Assembly: GCA_001971685.1 (NCBI GenBank)
Contig: CP019326.1
Location: forward strand, 2,046,001 to 2,110,000
Reading direction: 5' to 3'
Length of the DNA stretch: 64,000 nucleotides
From: Halomonas sp. 1513
Lineage (GTDB): Bacteria > Pseudomonadota > Gammaproteobacteria > Pseudomonadales > Halomonadaceae
In this document: in pieces, positions 39,758 to 48,992 of the stretch
Layout: every line of letters begins with the position of its first letter
How positions within the stretch are numbered: the stretch's first letter is position 1
The notes under the pieces: generated by a model
The model's database searches: none
What the model was told of the DNA's origin: nothing
Seen by the model: the letters and a program-made list of their open reading frames with translations, nothing else
Translations under genes and position numbers: made by a program

Positions 39758-41788
39758 TCAGCCCAGCGCCAGCAGGCGCGCCTTGTGCTCTTGAAGGCGG
39801 TCGCGGAGTCGCGCCGCCTCCTCGAATTCGAGGTTCTGCGCAGCCTCGAACATGGCATCCTCGAGACGGCTGATCTCGCGGGTCAGGCCCGCGGCATCCA
39901 GCGCATCGAGGGAGGCGGCATAGTCGCCCTGCCCTTCGGCCACCTTGCGCTCGCTCTTGCGGCCCTTGCTCTTGCGTGAGCCGGGTGCCGCCGCCGCTTC
40001 GAGGATATCGGCCACCGAGCGCGTCACCGTGGTCGGGGTGATGCCATGCTCCAGGTTGTGGGCAATCTGCTTGTCACGCCGGCGGTCGGTCTCGTCGATG
40101 GCACGCTGCATCGAGACGGTCACCCGGTCACCGTAGAGGATCGCCTTGCCGTTGGCGTTGCGCGCGGCGCGGCCGATGGTCTGAATCAGCGAGCGCTCAT
40201 TACGCAGGAAGCCCTCCTTGTCGGCATCCAGAATCGCCACCAGCGACACTTCGGGAATGTCGAGCCCTTCGCGCAGCAGGTTGATGCCCACCAGCACATC
40301 GAACTTGCCGAGCCGCAGGTCGCGGATGATCTCGACGCGCTCTACGGTGTCGATGTCGGAGTGCAGGTAGCGCACCCGCACGTCGTGCTCATCGAGATAC
40401 TCGGTGAGGTCTTCGGCCATGCGTTTGGTCAGAGTCGTCACCAGCACTCGCTCACCCACCTCGGCGCGCAGGCGTATCTCCGACAGCAGGTCGTCGACCT
40501 GGGTCGACGCCGGTCGCACCTCGATCTCGGGATCGACCAGGCCGGTGGGGCGCACCACCTGCTCCACCACCTGGCCGGCATGCTCGGCCTCATAGGGCCC
40601 TGGCGTGGCCGAGATGAAGATCGTCTGCGGCGAGATATGCTCCCACTCCTCGAACTTCATCGGGCGATTATCCAGTGCCGACGGCAGGCGAAAGCCGTAC
40701 TCCACCAGGGTCTCCTTGCGCGAGCGGTCGCCCTTGTACATGCCGCCCACCTGGGGAACGCTGACGTGGGATTCATCGATGAACAGCAGCGCATCCGGCG
40801 GAAGGTAGTCGAAGAAGGTCGGCGGTGGCTCGCCGGGGGCGCGGCCCGAGAGATAGCGAGAGTAGTTCTCGATGCCGTTGCAGTAGCCGAGCTCGAACAT
40901 CATCTCGATATCGTAGAGGGTGCGCTGCTCGAGACGCTGGGCTTCGACCAGCTTGTCATGCTTTCGCAGCCAATCGAGCCGCTCGACCAGCTCGCCCTTG
41001 ATGTTCTCGGCGGCCTCGAGAATCGTCTGGCGCGGGGTCACATAGTGCGACTTGGGGTAGATAGTCATGCGCGGCACCTTGCCGCGTATCTCGCCGGTCA
41101 GCGGGTCGAACAGACTGATCGAGTCGATCTCGTCGTCGAACAGCTCGACCCGCACCGCCTCCTCTTCAGAATCTGCGGGAAATATATCGATCACGTCACC
41201 GCGCACCCGGTAGGTGCCGCGGCGGAAATCCATGTCGTTGCGGGTGTACTGCAGTTCCGCCAGACGGCGCAGCATCTTGCGCTGGTCGATCAGCTCGCCG
41301 CGATTGACGTGCAGGCGCATCTTCAAGTACTGCTCGGGATCGCCCAGGCCGTAGATCGCCGACACCGAGACCACGATCAGCGCATCGCGACGCTCGAGCA
41401 GTGCCTTGGTCGCCGAGAGTCGCATCTGCTCGATATGATCGTTGATCGAGGCATCCTTCTCGATGAAGGTGTCCGACGACGGCACATAGGCTTCCGGCTG
41501 GTAGTAGTCGTAGTAGGAGACGAAATACTCCACGGCGTTGTCGGGAAAGAACGACTTGAACTCGCCGTAGAGCTGCGCCGCCAGGGTCTTGTTGGGTGCC
41601 ATGACGATGGTGGGACGCTGCAAGCGCTGGACCACATTGGCCATGGTGAAGGTCTTGCCGGAGCCGGTGACGCCGAGCAGCGTCTGGTGCGTCAATCCCG
41701 CGTCCAGCCCGGTGACCAGGGCGTCGATCGCTTTCGGCTGATCACCGGCCGGCTGGAACTTGGATGTCAGCTCGAAGCGTTTCTGCAT
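39758..41788 (-). CDS. uvrB: UvrABC excinuclease subunit B
   Basis: UvrB verifies DNA damage and loads UvrC in nucleotide excision repair. The 676-residue protein has Walker [13 protein letters not shown], the beta-hairpin region [17 protein letters not shown], Walker B DESH, motif [11 protein letters not shown] and the C-terminal UVR coiled coil. The ATG giving [11 protein letters not shown] is canonical (aggg about 10 nt upstream); a TTG three codons earlier is less likely. No E. coli-type LexA box is seen in the 38-nt gap before it, which instead holds copy 2 of the 16-bp repeat. nei follows after 4 nt. Confidence 0.97.
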   Translation of the reverse strand: MQKRFELTSKFQPAGDQPKAIDALVTGLDAGLTHQTLLGVTGSGKTFTMANVVQRLQRPTIVMAPNKTLAAQLYGEFKSFFPDNAVEYFVSYYDYYQPEAYVPSSDTFIEKDASINDHIEQMRLSATKALLERRDALIVVSVSAIYGLGDPEQYLKMRLHVNRGELIDQRKMLRRLAELQYTRNDMDFRRGTYRVRGDVIDIFPADSEEEAVRVELFDDEIDSISLFDPLTGEIRGKVPRMTIYPKSHYVTPRQTILEAAENIKGELVERLDWLRKHDKLVEAQRLEQRTLYDIEMMFELGYCNGIENYSRYLSGRAPGEPPPTFFDYLPPDALLFIDESHVSVPQVGGMYKGDRSRKETLVEYGFRLPSALDNRPMKFEEWEHISPQTIFISATPGPYEAEHAGQVVEQVVRPTGLVDPEIEVRPASTQVDDLLSEIRLRAEVGERVLVTTLTKRMAEDLTEYLDEHDVRVRYLHSDIDTVERVEIIRDLRLGKFDVLVGINLLREGLDIPEVSLVAILDADKEGFLRNERSLIQTIGRAARNANGKAILYGDRVTVSMQRAIDETDRRRDKQIAHNLEHGITPTTVTRSVADILEAAAAPGSRKSKGRKSERKVAEGQGDYAASLDALDAAGLTREISRLEDAMFEAAQNLEFEEAARLRDRLQEHKARLLALG

Positions 41789-41805
41789 GACGGGCAACCC
41801 TGATG

Positions 41806-41821
41806 AAAGATAACGGTATAA
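41806..41821 (-). repeat. 16-bp intergenic repeat, copy 2
   Basis: An exact match to AAAGATAACGGTATAA on the plus strand. It begins 5 nt after the OsmC-gene stop codon and ends 17 nt before the uvrB ATG, reading TTATACCGTTATCTTT in the gene direction. With copy 1 it forms a pair of direct repeats around uvrB-nei. Confidence 0.85.
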
Positions 41822-41826
41822 ATGCG

Positions 41827-42228
41827 TCAGCCCTGACGCGTGGTGATCTCCACCGTAGCGCTGGTCATCAGCCGGTGGATCGGGCAGCGGTCGCTGATCT
41901 CGGTGAGCCTCGCCAGACGCTCGGCATCGTCGACCCCGTGGAAAGTCAAGGCGACCTCGAGTCGGTAGATGCCACGCCGCTCATCGCGCTCGTCGCGACT
42001 GACCACCGCCGTCACCCCACTCAGCGCCCAGCCCTTGCGCTGGGCATACATCTGCGCGGTGATCGCCTTGCAGGCGCCCAGCGACAGATCGAAGTAGTCG
42101 TGGGGGTCCGGCGCGCTCTCCTCGCCACCGACGATACGCGGCGCGTCTACATAGAGGTCGTCGAAGCCCTCGAGTTCCACCCGCTGGCGCAGCGTGCCGG
42201 CTTGCTGACTGATTACGGTAATGGTCAT
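41827..42228 (-). CDS. OsmC-family protein
   Basis: The 133-residue protein is of the OsmC/Ohr superfamily, whose better-known members are thiol peroxidases for organic hydroperoxides. The two reactive cysteines lie in [18 protein letters not shown] and SDRCPIHRL. Several OsmC relatives with this spacing are of unknown function, so I do not assign Ohr. Its ATG shares one base with the stop of the small upstream gene, so the pair is translationally coupled. Confidence 0.9.
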   Translation of the reverse strand: MTITVISQQAGTLRQRVELEGFDDLYVDAPRIVGGEESAPDPHDYFDLSLGACKAITAQMYAQRKGWALSGVTAVVSRDERDERRGIYRLEVALTFHGVDDAERLARLTEISDRCPIHRLMTSATVEITTRQG

Positions 42229-42419
42229 CAGCGCACCTTGACCTTGAGCGGCGCCAGCGCCTCGACCAGCACCTCGCGACGCACCCGGCCCTCGACGTCG
42301 GCGCCGTGACGTCCGACTTCGGCGCTCTCGACGCCCTCCACCATCATCAACGCGGTGGTAATCCGGTTGATCAGCTCAGCGTCGTCGACGCCCTCGAATG
42401 TCAGCGATATCTGCGCCAT
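42228..42419 (-). CDS. Small HMA-like protein without metal motif, coupled to OsmC
   Basis: This 63-residue protein starts MAQISLTFEGVDDAELINRI and has an alternating pattern suggesting the beta-alpha-beta-beta-alpha-beta ferredoxin-like fold of heavy-metal-associated domains (GVESAEVGRHGADVEGRV). The CxxC metal motif is missing. A ggagag about 8 nt before the ATG supports it. Function is unknown; the 1-nt overlap with the OsmC gene suggests joint action. Confidence 0.7.
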   Translation of the reverse strand: MAQISLTFEGVDDAELINRITTALMMVEGVESAEVGRHGADVEGRVRREVLVEALAPLKVKVR

Positions 42420-42565
42420 GGCACGCTCTCCGCAATCGTCTCGATTAACGTGACAGTCTAACATGCCGAGGCAGCACCGGACTTGAATCATCGGGCGCCG
42501 CCCCCATTGAGAGTCCAGATCATTCTTTGCACCACTGCCTGTTCGTCACCCTTCCTGGAGTTGCC

Positions 42566-43603
42566 ATGCTTGACTGGAGCCAGCACCAAGGCGCCACTGC
42601 CTGTGGCCCGCAGCGCGTCACCTTTGCAACGCAAGCCGATCGCGCACTGCCGTCCGAGCAGACGACCATCACACCGCTCGTGCATCTCGGGGTACTGGAG
42701 GTGCACGGTCAGGGGGGAACGCGCTTCCTGCAGGGGCAAACCAGCGCCCAGGTCGAGCACGCCAACGGCCGCGCCGCGCCCTTGACGTGTTTTTGCACGC
42801 CCAAGGGCAGGATGCTGGCCAGCGCCCAGCTGCTGCGCATCGACGCCGAGCGGCTATGGTTGGTCATGCCGGTGGAGCGGATCGCCGCGCTCCAGTCGCA
42901 TCTCGGCAAGTTCGCCCCCTTCTACCAGGTCACCCTCAGTGCCCGCGACGACCTAGCGCTGGTCGGTGTCATGGGCGACGCGGCACCGGCACGGGTAGAG
43001 GCAGAGACGGGCCTGGCCGCGCCCCTGCCGTGGCATCACACAGGTGACTCGGTGCAGCAAGTGCTGTGCCATCCGGGGCCAGCGCCGCGCTTGATGCTGA
43101 TCGCACCCCAAGAGGAGATGACCGCCCTGTGGCAGAGGCTCTCGACCACGGCGACACCGGTAGGCAATGCCGCGTGGTGCCTGCAGGACATCCAGGCCGG
43201 GCTGGCATGGGTCGGTGAGCCCCAGCAGGACGCCTATCTGCCGCAGATGTTCAACTGGGAAGCCTTGGGTGGCATCAGTTTCAAGAAAGGCTGCTACACC
43301 GGCCAGGAGGTAGTGGCCAGGGCCCACTTCCGCGGCCAGGTCAAGAAGCGCCTGTCACGCCTGCGGTGTGATGGGGATGCGCTGCCGGCGCCCGGCGACG
43401 GCGTGGAAGATGCCAACGGCAAGCGCCAGGGGGATGTGATCGCCGCCGAGTTCGATGCGCATGGCCGAATCGAGCTGCTGGCCGTGCTCAGCACCCGCGA
43501 GCTGGCCGAGCCGCTGACGGTCGCTGGCCGGCAGTGCGCGCCACAGGAGCTGCCCTACGCGCTGGAACGCCTCGACCCCGAGACGCTATTCGCGGCCTCC
43601 TGA
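42566..43603 (+). CDS. ygfZ: tRNA-modifying / iron-sulfur maintenance protein YgfZ
   Basis: YgfZ is a folate-binding protein related to GcvT that supports repair or assembly of certain iron-sulfur enzymes and MiaB-dependent tRNA modification. The 345-residue protein has the invariant motif KKGCYTGQEVVAR with the functional Cys, and FLQGQTSAQVE near the N-terminus. A tggag 5 nt before the ATG sets the start. Its last 18 nt overlap tatD tail-to-tail. It is divergent from the OsmC pair. Confidence 0.94.
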   Translation: MLDWSQHQGATACGPQRVTFATQADRALPSEQTTITPLVHLGVLEVHGQGGTRFLQGQTSAQVEHANGRAAPLTCFCTPKGRMLASAQLLRIDAERLWLVMPVERIAALQSHLGKFAPFYQVTLSARDDLALVGVMGDAAPARVEAETGLAAPLPWHHTGDSVQQVLCHPGPAPRLMLIAPQEEMTALWQRLSTTATPVGNAAWCLQDIQAGLAWVGEPQQDAYLPQMFNWEALGGISFKKGCYTGQEVVARAHFRGQVKKRLSRLRCDGDALPAPGDGVEDANGKRQGDVIAAEFDAHGRIELLAVLSTRELAEPLTVAGRQCAPQELPYALERLDPETLFAAS

Positions 43604-44362
43604 GGCCGTACCGAATAGCCGCTGCGCAGTAGCGCTGCTGGCCGCGGCCACCTGCTCGACGTCCTCGCCTCTCAGTGCCGCTACCTGCCGGCACACCTCG
43701 GCCACACGTGCCGGCTCGTTGCGCTCTCCCCGGTGGCTGGCCAGCGGCATATCGGGGCTGTCCGTCTCCAGCACATAGCCCTCGTCGGGCAGCGCGGCAA
43801 CGGCGCGCTGCAGGCGCTTGGCTCGCGGATGGGTGAGCGCGCCGCCCAGCCCGACCACGAAGCCGAGTTCGATGAAGGCCAGCGCCTGCTCGGGGGAACC
43901 GGCAAAGCCGTGAATCAGCCCACCGTCAGGCGGAGCCAACTGACGCAGCCGCTTGGCGAGCCGGTCGTTGGCGCGCACGCAGTGGATCACCAGCGGCAGC
44001 CCATGGCGTTTGGCCAGGCGCACTTGGGCATCGAACAGCGGCCACTGAGCGTCCCAGCTCTCGCCGAAGCGCGCATCGATCCCGCATTCGCCCACCGCTA
44101 CCACCTGGGGGTTGGCCGCCAGCGCGTCGTCCAGGGCCTGCAGGTCATCGCCGCCGTGCTGGTCGATAAAATAGGGGTGCAGCCCCAGGCACACCGAGAC
44201 ATCGTCGCGGCGCCCCAGCACCAGCACGTCCGGCCAGCGGGCGCGGGTGGTGCCCGGCACCACGAAGGCAGCCACGCCTGCTGCCCTGGCCCGTGCGAAC
44301 ACCGCCTCGCGGTCGGCATCGAAGTCGGGGAAATCCAGATGGCAGTGGGCGTCTATTAGCAT
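43586..44362 (-). CDS. TatD-family metal-dependent hydrolase
   Basis: This 258-residue TIM-barrel protein has the metal ligands HCH (DAHCHLD), the Glu in VGECGID, His in LVIHCVR and GLIHGFAG, and Asp in LETDSPDMP. TatD proteins are 3'-5' deoxyribonucleases involved in DNA repair and quality control; the sub-family (TatD, YcfH, YjjV) is uncertain, with YjjV perhaps closest. No clear ribosome site is visible. It overlaps ygfZ by 18 nt. Confidence 0.88.
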   Translation of the reverse strand: MLIDAHCHLDFPDFDADREAVFARARAAGVAAFVVPGTTRARWPDVLVLGRRDDVSVCLGLHPYFIDQHGGDDLQALDDALAANPQVVAVGECGIDARFGESWDAQWPLFDAQVRLAKRHGLPLVIHCVRANDRLAKRLRQLAPPDGGLIHGFAGSPEQALAFIELGFVVGLGGALTHPRAKRLQRAVAALPDEGYVLETDSPDMPLASHRGERNEPARVAEVCRQVAALRGEDVEQVAAASSATAQRLFGTASGGRE

Positions 44363-44469
44363 GGCTAACGTCTCTGCTGGCAGGCATTAGGCCGCGGCCA
44401 GGGGTGGCGGAGCCGGCTGATCTTGGCACATGCAACGCTCACACGCTGTAAACCCATCCCTGGGCGCTC

Positions 44470-44491
44470 CATTCTTCATCCCTGAAGAATG
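44470..44491. terminator. Inverted repeat in the prfC-tatD gap
   Basis: A perfect 9-bp stem (CATTCTTCA / TGAAGAATG) with a 4-nt loop, of AT-rich composition unusual here, lies about 75 nt after the prfC stop. It could be a terminator without a U tract or an operator for tatD. The rest of this 201-nt gap shows nothing I can name. Confidence 0.4.
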
Positions 44492-44563
44492 AGGTTCGCT
44501 TATGCATATGCCAAGCGCCGGCTGGCACAGCTCGCTTCATACTCGGCGCTGGGCGCTTGAGGC

Positions 44564-46153
44564 TCAGTGCTCCCTTGTCGCGGCAAAGCGAATATCCGGC
44601 CAGCGCTCCTGGGTCATCTGCAGATTGACTCGCGTGGGAGCGATATAGGTCAGGTAGCCGCCGCCGTCCAGCGCCAGGTTGGCGCTCGCCTTGCGCTTGA
44701 ACTCGTCGAGCATCTTGGCATCGTCGCAGTAGATCCAGCGCGCGGTCTGCACGTTGACCGCCTGGTAGACACAGTCGACCTTGTACTCCTCTTTGAGTCG
44801 GTGGGCGACCACGTCGAACTGCAGCGACCCCACCGCCCCGACGATCAGGTCGTTGTTATCCAGTGGCATGAAGACCTGGGTCGCACCCTCCTCCGAGAGC
44901 TGCTGCAGGCCCTTCTGCAGCGCCTTCATCTTCAGCGGGTCCTTGAGCTGCACGCGCTTGAACAGCTCCGGCGCGAAGTGCGGAATCCCGGTGAAGCGCA
45001 TGCTCTCGCCGACGGTAAAGGTATCGCCGATCTGGATGGTGCCGTGGTTGTGCAGGCCGATGATGTCGCCGGGCCAGGCTTCTTCGACCTGGGACCGGTC
45101 CGAGGCCATGAAGGTCAACGCATCGGCGATCTTGACGTCCTTGCCGATGCGCACGTGGCGCATCTTCATGTTCTTGTCGTACTTGCCGGAGCAGACCCTC
45201 AGGAAGGCCACCCGGTCGCGGTGTTTGGGATCCATGTTGGCCTGGATCTTGAAAACGAAGCCGGTAAAGCGCTCGTCGTCTGCGCTGACGTCGCGGGTGT
45301 CGGTCTCACGCGGCTGCGGCGCCGGGGCGTACTCGACGAAGCCGTCGAGCATCTCACGCACGCCGAAGTTACCCATGGCGGTGCCGAAGTAGACCGGCGT
45401 CAGCTCGCCGCGGCGATAGGCATCGAGATCGAATGCGTGGGAGGCACCGCGCACCAGCTCGACCTCCATGCGCAGCTCCTCGGCCTGGTCGGCGCCAAGC
45501 ACCTCATCGACCTGGGGGTTGTCGAGCCCCTCAATGCGCTTGTCATCGGGAATCCGGCTGCCCTGGCCCTGGGTATAGAGGTGAATGACGTCGTTGTAGA
45601 GGTGATAGACGCCCTTGAAGTGACGGCCCATGCCGATCGGCCAGGTCATCGGTGCGCACTGGATATTGAGCACCGTTTCGACCTCGTCCATCACCTCGAT
45701 GGGGTCGCGGATATCGCGGTCCATCTTGTTGATGAAGGTCAGGATCGGCGTGGTGCGCAGGCGGCACACCTCCATCAGCTTGATGGTGCGGTCCTCGACA
45801 CCCTTGGCGCCGTCGATCACCATCAGCGCCGAGTCCACCGCGGTGAGAGTGCGGTAGGTGTCTTCGGAGAAGTCTTCGTGCCCCGGGGTGTCGAGCAAAT
45901 TGACGATGCGTCCGCTGTAGGGGAACTGCATCACCGAGGTGGTCACCGAGATGCCGCGCTCCTGCTCCATCTTCATCCAGTCGGACGTGGCGTGGCGCTC
46001 GGCACGCTTGCTCTTCACCGACCCGGCCAGCTGGATGGCATTGCCGAACAGCAGCAGTTTCTCGGTGATGGTGGTCTTGCCCGCATCGGGGTGCGAAATG
46101 ATGGCGAACGTGCGGCGCAGCTCGGCTTGGCGAGCAATGTCGGTGTCTGGCAT
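44564..46153 (-). CDS. prfC: Peptide chain release factor 3
   Basis: RF3 is the GTPase that recycles RF1/RF2 after translation termination. The 529-residue protein has G1 [16 protein letters not shown]3 [15 protein letters not shown]4 INKMDRD and the RF3-specific segment [15 protein letters not shown]. The ATG giving [14 protein letters not shown] with aggg 6 nt upstream sets the start; the longer frame is discarded. Confidence 0.97.
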   Translation of the reverse strand: MPDTDIARQAELRRTFAIISHPDAGKTTITEKLLLFGNAIQLAGSVKSKRAERHATSDWMKMEQERGISVTTSVMQFPYSGRIVNLLDTPGHEDFSEDTYRTLTAVDSALMVIDGAKGVEDRTIKLMEVCRLRTTPILTFINKMDRDIRDPIEVMDEVETVLNIQCAPMTWPIGMGRHFKGVYHLYNDVIHLYTQGQGSRIPDDKRIEGLDNPQVDEVLGADQAEELRMEVELVRGASHAFDLDAYRRGELTPVYFGTAMGNFGVREMLDGFVEYAPAPQPRETDTRDVSADDERFTGFVFKIQANMDPKHRDRVAFLRVCSGKYDKNMKMRHVRIGKDVKIADALTFMASDRSQVEEAWPGDIIGLHNHGTIQIGDTFTVGESMRFTGIPHFAPELFKRVQLKDPLKMKALQKGLQQLSEEGATQVFMPLDNNDLIVGAVGSLQFDVVAHRLKEEYKVDCVYQAVNVQTARWIYCDDAKMLDEFKRKASANLALDGGGYLTYIAPTRVNLQMTQERWPDIRFAATREH

Positions 46154-46253
46154 GGTCGGCCCTGATGACGAATGAGCGGCCGCCCAGCTGGCGGGCGGCA
46201 TAGTGGCGCGCATGATAGCGCATCCCGCCACCACCTCGCATCCTGCCGGCCCG

Positions 46254-46517
46254 CTAGCCGTCGCGCAGGTAGCGCACCCCGTCGAGCTCCAGCGACTCGA
46301 CGTCGCCGAAGGACACCATGTGCCCCTCCAGGTCACCGGGGGCCCCGTGGCTGCCCTCCAGCTCGGGCTCGGGAATCACCTTGAGCCCCGTCGCCCCGAT
46401 ATGCTGCACCCTGGCCGGATAGCGCGCCTCGGCGGTGACCACCACCACGCGCTCGCCGGCCATGCAGCAGTGCAGTCGTTCGATCAGTTCGGCCTGGGAA
46501 ATCCGTTCGTCGCGCAT
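46254..46517 (-). CDS. Small conserved-looking hypothetical protein
   Basis: I do not recognise this 87-residue acidic protein ([20 protein letters not shown]...). It is not hydrophobic. A short N-terminal helix with two adjacent cysteines is followed by likely beta strands ([20 protein letters not shown]), resembling a small SH3-like or PilZ-like barrel; this is only an impression. An aaggag 8 nt before the ATG and good codon use support that it is real. It stands alone, with 100 nt to prfC and 129 nt to the divergent kinase gene. Confidence 0.7.
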   Translation of the reverse strand: MRDERISQAELIERLHCCMAGERVVVVTAEARYPARVQHIGATGLKVIPEPELEGSHGAPGDLEGHMVSFGDVESLELDGVRYLRDG

Positions 46518-46646
46518 CCTGACGCTCCTTTTCCATGGTCTGTCTAGCGAGTCTAGGCCCTTGAAAGTAGGGGCTCAAGCCGTCACGACGGCTGAGCTTG
46601 TCGCAGCGATGGGGTATCATGGCGCCAAGAAATCTCCGGAGCGCCC

Positions 46647-47921
46647 ATGCACCCCGCCCTACCCCTGCCGCTATCGACGCCCAATCGTAACCTGGTACGC
46701 CTGACCATCGTGCGCGGTATCACCTGGACCGGCTTCCTGGCGGCGATCATCTTCGGCATCGAGGTCATCGGTTTCCAGCTGCGCGTGGTCCCCGTCATCT
46801 GCGTCATCGTCGCCATGGGCCTGATAAACGTCGCCACCTGGTGGCGGCTGGGTCGACCGCGGGCGGTCACCGACACCGAGTACCTGTTCCACCTGCTGGC
46901 CGATGTCGCCGGGCTGACGCTGCTGTTCTATTTCACCGGCGGCTCCACCAACCCCTTCATCACCTACTACCTGGTGCCGATCACCATCGCCGCCGCGACC
47001 CTGCCATGGCGCTTCGCCTGGCTGATCGCCAGCGCCTCGATGGCGGGATACACCTTTCTGATGCTGTTCTTCGAGCCGGTGCCGCAACTCAGCCACGGCA
47101 TCATCGTCGGCTCGATCAGCCTCCACGTGCTCGGCATGTGGCTCAACTTCGGCCTCTCGGCGGGACTGGTGACCTTCTTCATCTACAAGATGGCTCACGC
47201 GCTGCGGCGACGCGACCAGACCCTGTCCCGCACCCGCGAGGCCGCGCTACGCAACGAGCAGGTGCTGGCGGTGGCCACCCAGGCCGCCGGCACCGCCCAT
47301 GAGCTCGGCACGCCGCTGTCGACCATGGCAGTGCTGCTCAAGGAGATGCGCGACGAAGCCGGCGACAACGACCCGCTGTGCGCCGATATCGACCTGCTGC
47401 GCCAGCAGGTCGACACCTGCAAGTCACGGCTGCAGCACCTGGTGGCCAACGCCGACCGGCGGCGCCTGGCCGAGCCCGAACAGCGCCCCGCCGGCGAGTG
47501 GCTGGCCCAGGTCGTGCAGCGCTGGCTGGTGCTGCGGCCCGACGTCAGCCACCGCCTCGACATCGCCGAACGGCGCGGCATGCCTACCCTGGCGGTGGAT
47601 GCTACCCTCGAGCAGGCGCTGATGAACCTGCTCAACAACGCCGCCGACGCCAACCCCGAGCAGATCGCCATCAGCCTCGACTGGGACAGTGACGAAGTCA
47701 TCATCGACATTCGCGATCATGGGCCGGGCGTGGCGATGTCGATCGCCGACCAGCTCGGCGATACCTTCGTCTCGACCAAGAGCAAGGGCATGGGGATCGG
47801 GCTGTTCCTGACCCACGCCACCATCAACCGCTTCGGTGGTGGCGTCAGCCTCTACAACCATGAAGAGGGTGGCACCCTCACCGAAGTGAAACTCCCGCGC
47901 CTGGATACCAGTCAAGGCTAG
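46647..47921 (+). CDS. Redox-sensing histidine kinase, RegB/PrrB/RoxS type
   Basis: The 424-residue sensor has about six transmembrane helices (20-180), the quinone-site motif GGSTNPF at 98-104 and an H-box TAHELGTPLSTM with H218, followed by a GHKL ATPase domain (MNLLNNAADANPEQ, MGIGLFLTHATINRFGG). Counting from H225 of R. capsulatus RegB, its redox Cys265 corresponds to C258 here (QQVDTCKSRL). Such kinases sense the ubiquinone pool and respiratory state. The ATG has ggag about 5 nt upstream. The response regulator gene follows after 35 nt. Confidence 0.92.
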   Translation: MHPALPLPLSTPNRNLVRLTIVRGITWTGFLAAIIFGIEVIGFQLRVVPVICVIVAMGLINVATWWRLGRPRAVTDTEYLFHLLADVAGLTLLFYFTGGSTNPFITYYLVPITIAAATLPWRFAWLIASASMAGYTFLMLFFEPVPQLSHGIIVGSISLHVLGMWLNFGLSAGLVTFFIYKMAHALRRRDQTLSRTREAALRNEQVLAVATQAAGTAHELGTPLSTMAVLLKEMRDEAGDNDPLCADIDLLRQQVDTCKSRLQHLVANADRRRLAEPEQRPAGEWLAQVVQRWLVLRPDVSHRLDIAERRGMPTLAVDATLEQALMNLLNNAADANPEQIAISLDWDSDEVIIDIRDHGPGVAMSIADQLGDTFVSTKSKGMGIGLFLTHATINRFGGGVSLYNHEEGGTLTEVKLPRLDTSQG

Positions 47922-47956
47922 GGGTGCCACTGCACCACGCGTCACGAGGAAAGCGC

Positions 47957-48496
47957 ATGCACGAGCAACCGCAACGCCTGCTGATCATCGACGATGACGA
48001 GATGTTCTGCCACGTCATGCAGCGCGCCATGACACGCCGCGGCTTCGAGGTCGAGGTGGCCATCGACGCCGAGCAGGCGCTGATCCTGGCCCACCGCCTG
48101 CAGCCCGAGATCGCCACCCTGGACCTCAAGCTGGAGCACTCCTCCGGTCTCAAGCTGCTGCCCGAGCTGCTCGAGGCGGTGCCCGGCTGTCGGGTGGTGG
48201 TATTGACCGGCTATTCGAGCATCGCCACCGCCGTCGAGGCTATCAAACTGGGCGCGGTCAACTACCTGTGCAAGCCGGCCGATGCCGATGAGATCCTCGC
48301 CGCCCTCGACAAGCAGGACGGCGACCCCAACACCGAGCTGGCCGACAACCCCCCGTCGATCAACCGCGTGACCTGGGAACACATCCAGAAGGTACTGCAG
48401 GAACACGACGGCAATATCTCGGCCACCGCCCGGGCCCTGGGCATGCACCGCCGCACCCTGCAGCGCAAGCTGCAGAAGCGCCCGGTGCGCCGCTAG
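47957..48496 (+). CDS. Response regulator, RegA/PrrA/RoxR type
   Basis: The 179-residue protein has a receiver domain (about 1-120; phospho-acceptor D56 in TLDLKLEHSSG, Lys in LCKPADADE), a short Pro-rich linker and a Fis-like helix-turn-helix (NISATARALGMHRRTLQRKL), the classic RegA layout. It should control genes for aerobic/anaerobic redox balance. A gagga precedes the ATG. Its TAG stop overlaps the stop of the next, opposite gene within CTAG. Confidence 0.93.
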   Translation: MHEQPQRLLIIDDDEMFCHVMQRAMTRRGFEVEVAIDAEQALILAHRLQPEIATLDLKLEHSSGLKLLPELLEAVPGCRVVVLTGYSSIATAVEAIKLGAVNYLCKPADADEILAALDKQDGDPNTELADNPPSINRVTWEHIQKVLQEHDGNISATARALGMHRRTLQRKLQKRPVRR

Positions 48497-48915
48497 GGCT
48501 CGCCCAGCACCCGCTCGATCATGTGCTGGGCCAGCCGATTGGCGTCGTGGAGCGACTCGAGGTCAGCGAGATCGTCGAGCAGCGGACACTGCCAGAGGCC
48601 GTCACTGTCGCCCAGCGCCAGCGGATCGAGCGGATACTCGCCGCCGGGCAGCGCCAGCCAGCGCCGCGGCATGTCGTCACGCAGGGCAGTGGGGGTGGCG
48701 TTGACCACCGCCAGCGACAGCGAGATCGGCGTGATCAAGGCCCCGACCAGCTCATGGCTATCGGGCAGCGGCTGAAAGCACAGCAGGTCGACCGCCAGCC
48801 GCGGGTTGCGCCCGGGGTGGCGCTTGATGCTGGCAGCGCAGCGGTGCTGATAGGCCCGCGCCAGCTGCTGCAAGCGTGCATACTGCTCGACGGACAAGGC
48901 CCGCATGGTGCTCAT
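48493..48915 (-). CDS. HybE-like protein (putative [NiFe]-hydrogenase chaperone family)
   Basis: This roughly 140-residue cytoplasmic protein has the pattern LVGALITPISLSLAVVN then LALPGGEYPLD and a C-terminal helical region (ESLHDANRLAQHMIERV), similar in layout to the HybE/HupJ chaperone family. No hydrogenase gene is present in the window, so the name may not reflect its function. The start is uncertain: ATG codons at 48927, 48915 and 48906 all lack a strong ribosome site. Confidence 0.5.
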   Translation of the reverse strand: MSTMRALSVEQYARLQQLARAYQHRCAASIKRHPGRNPRLAVDLLCFQPLPDSHELVGALITPISLSLAVVNATPTALRDDMPRRWLALPGGEYPLDPLALGDSDGLWQCPLLDDLADLESLHDANRLAQHMIERVLGEP

Positions 48916-48992
48916 CCCGGTCATCATGGCAACATCGCCGCCGCGCAGCGTAGACTGATCTTTTTACGACGGCAATGCCTCAGGAGTCGCCC

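Noticed and set aside
41789..41826. E. coli-type LexA (SOS) box before uvrB
   Set aside because: No CTGT-N8-ACAG sequence is present in the gap; the AT-rich element there is the 16-bp repeat.
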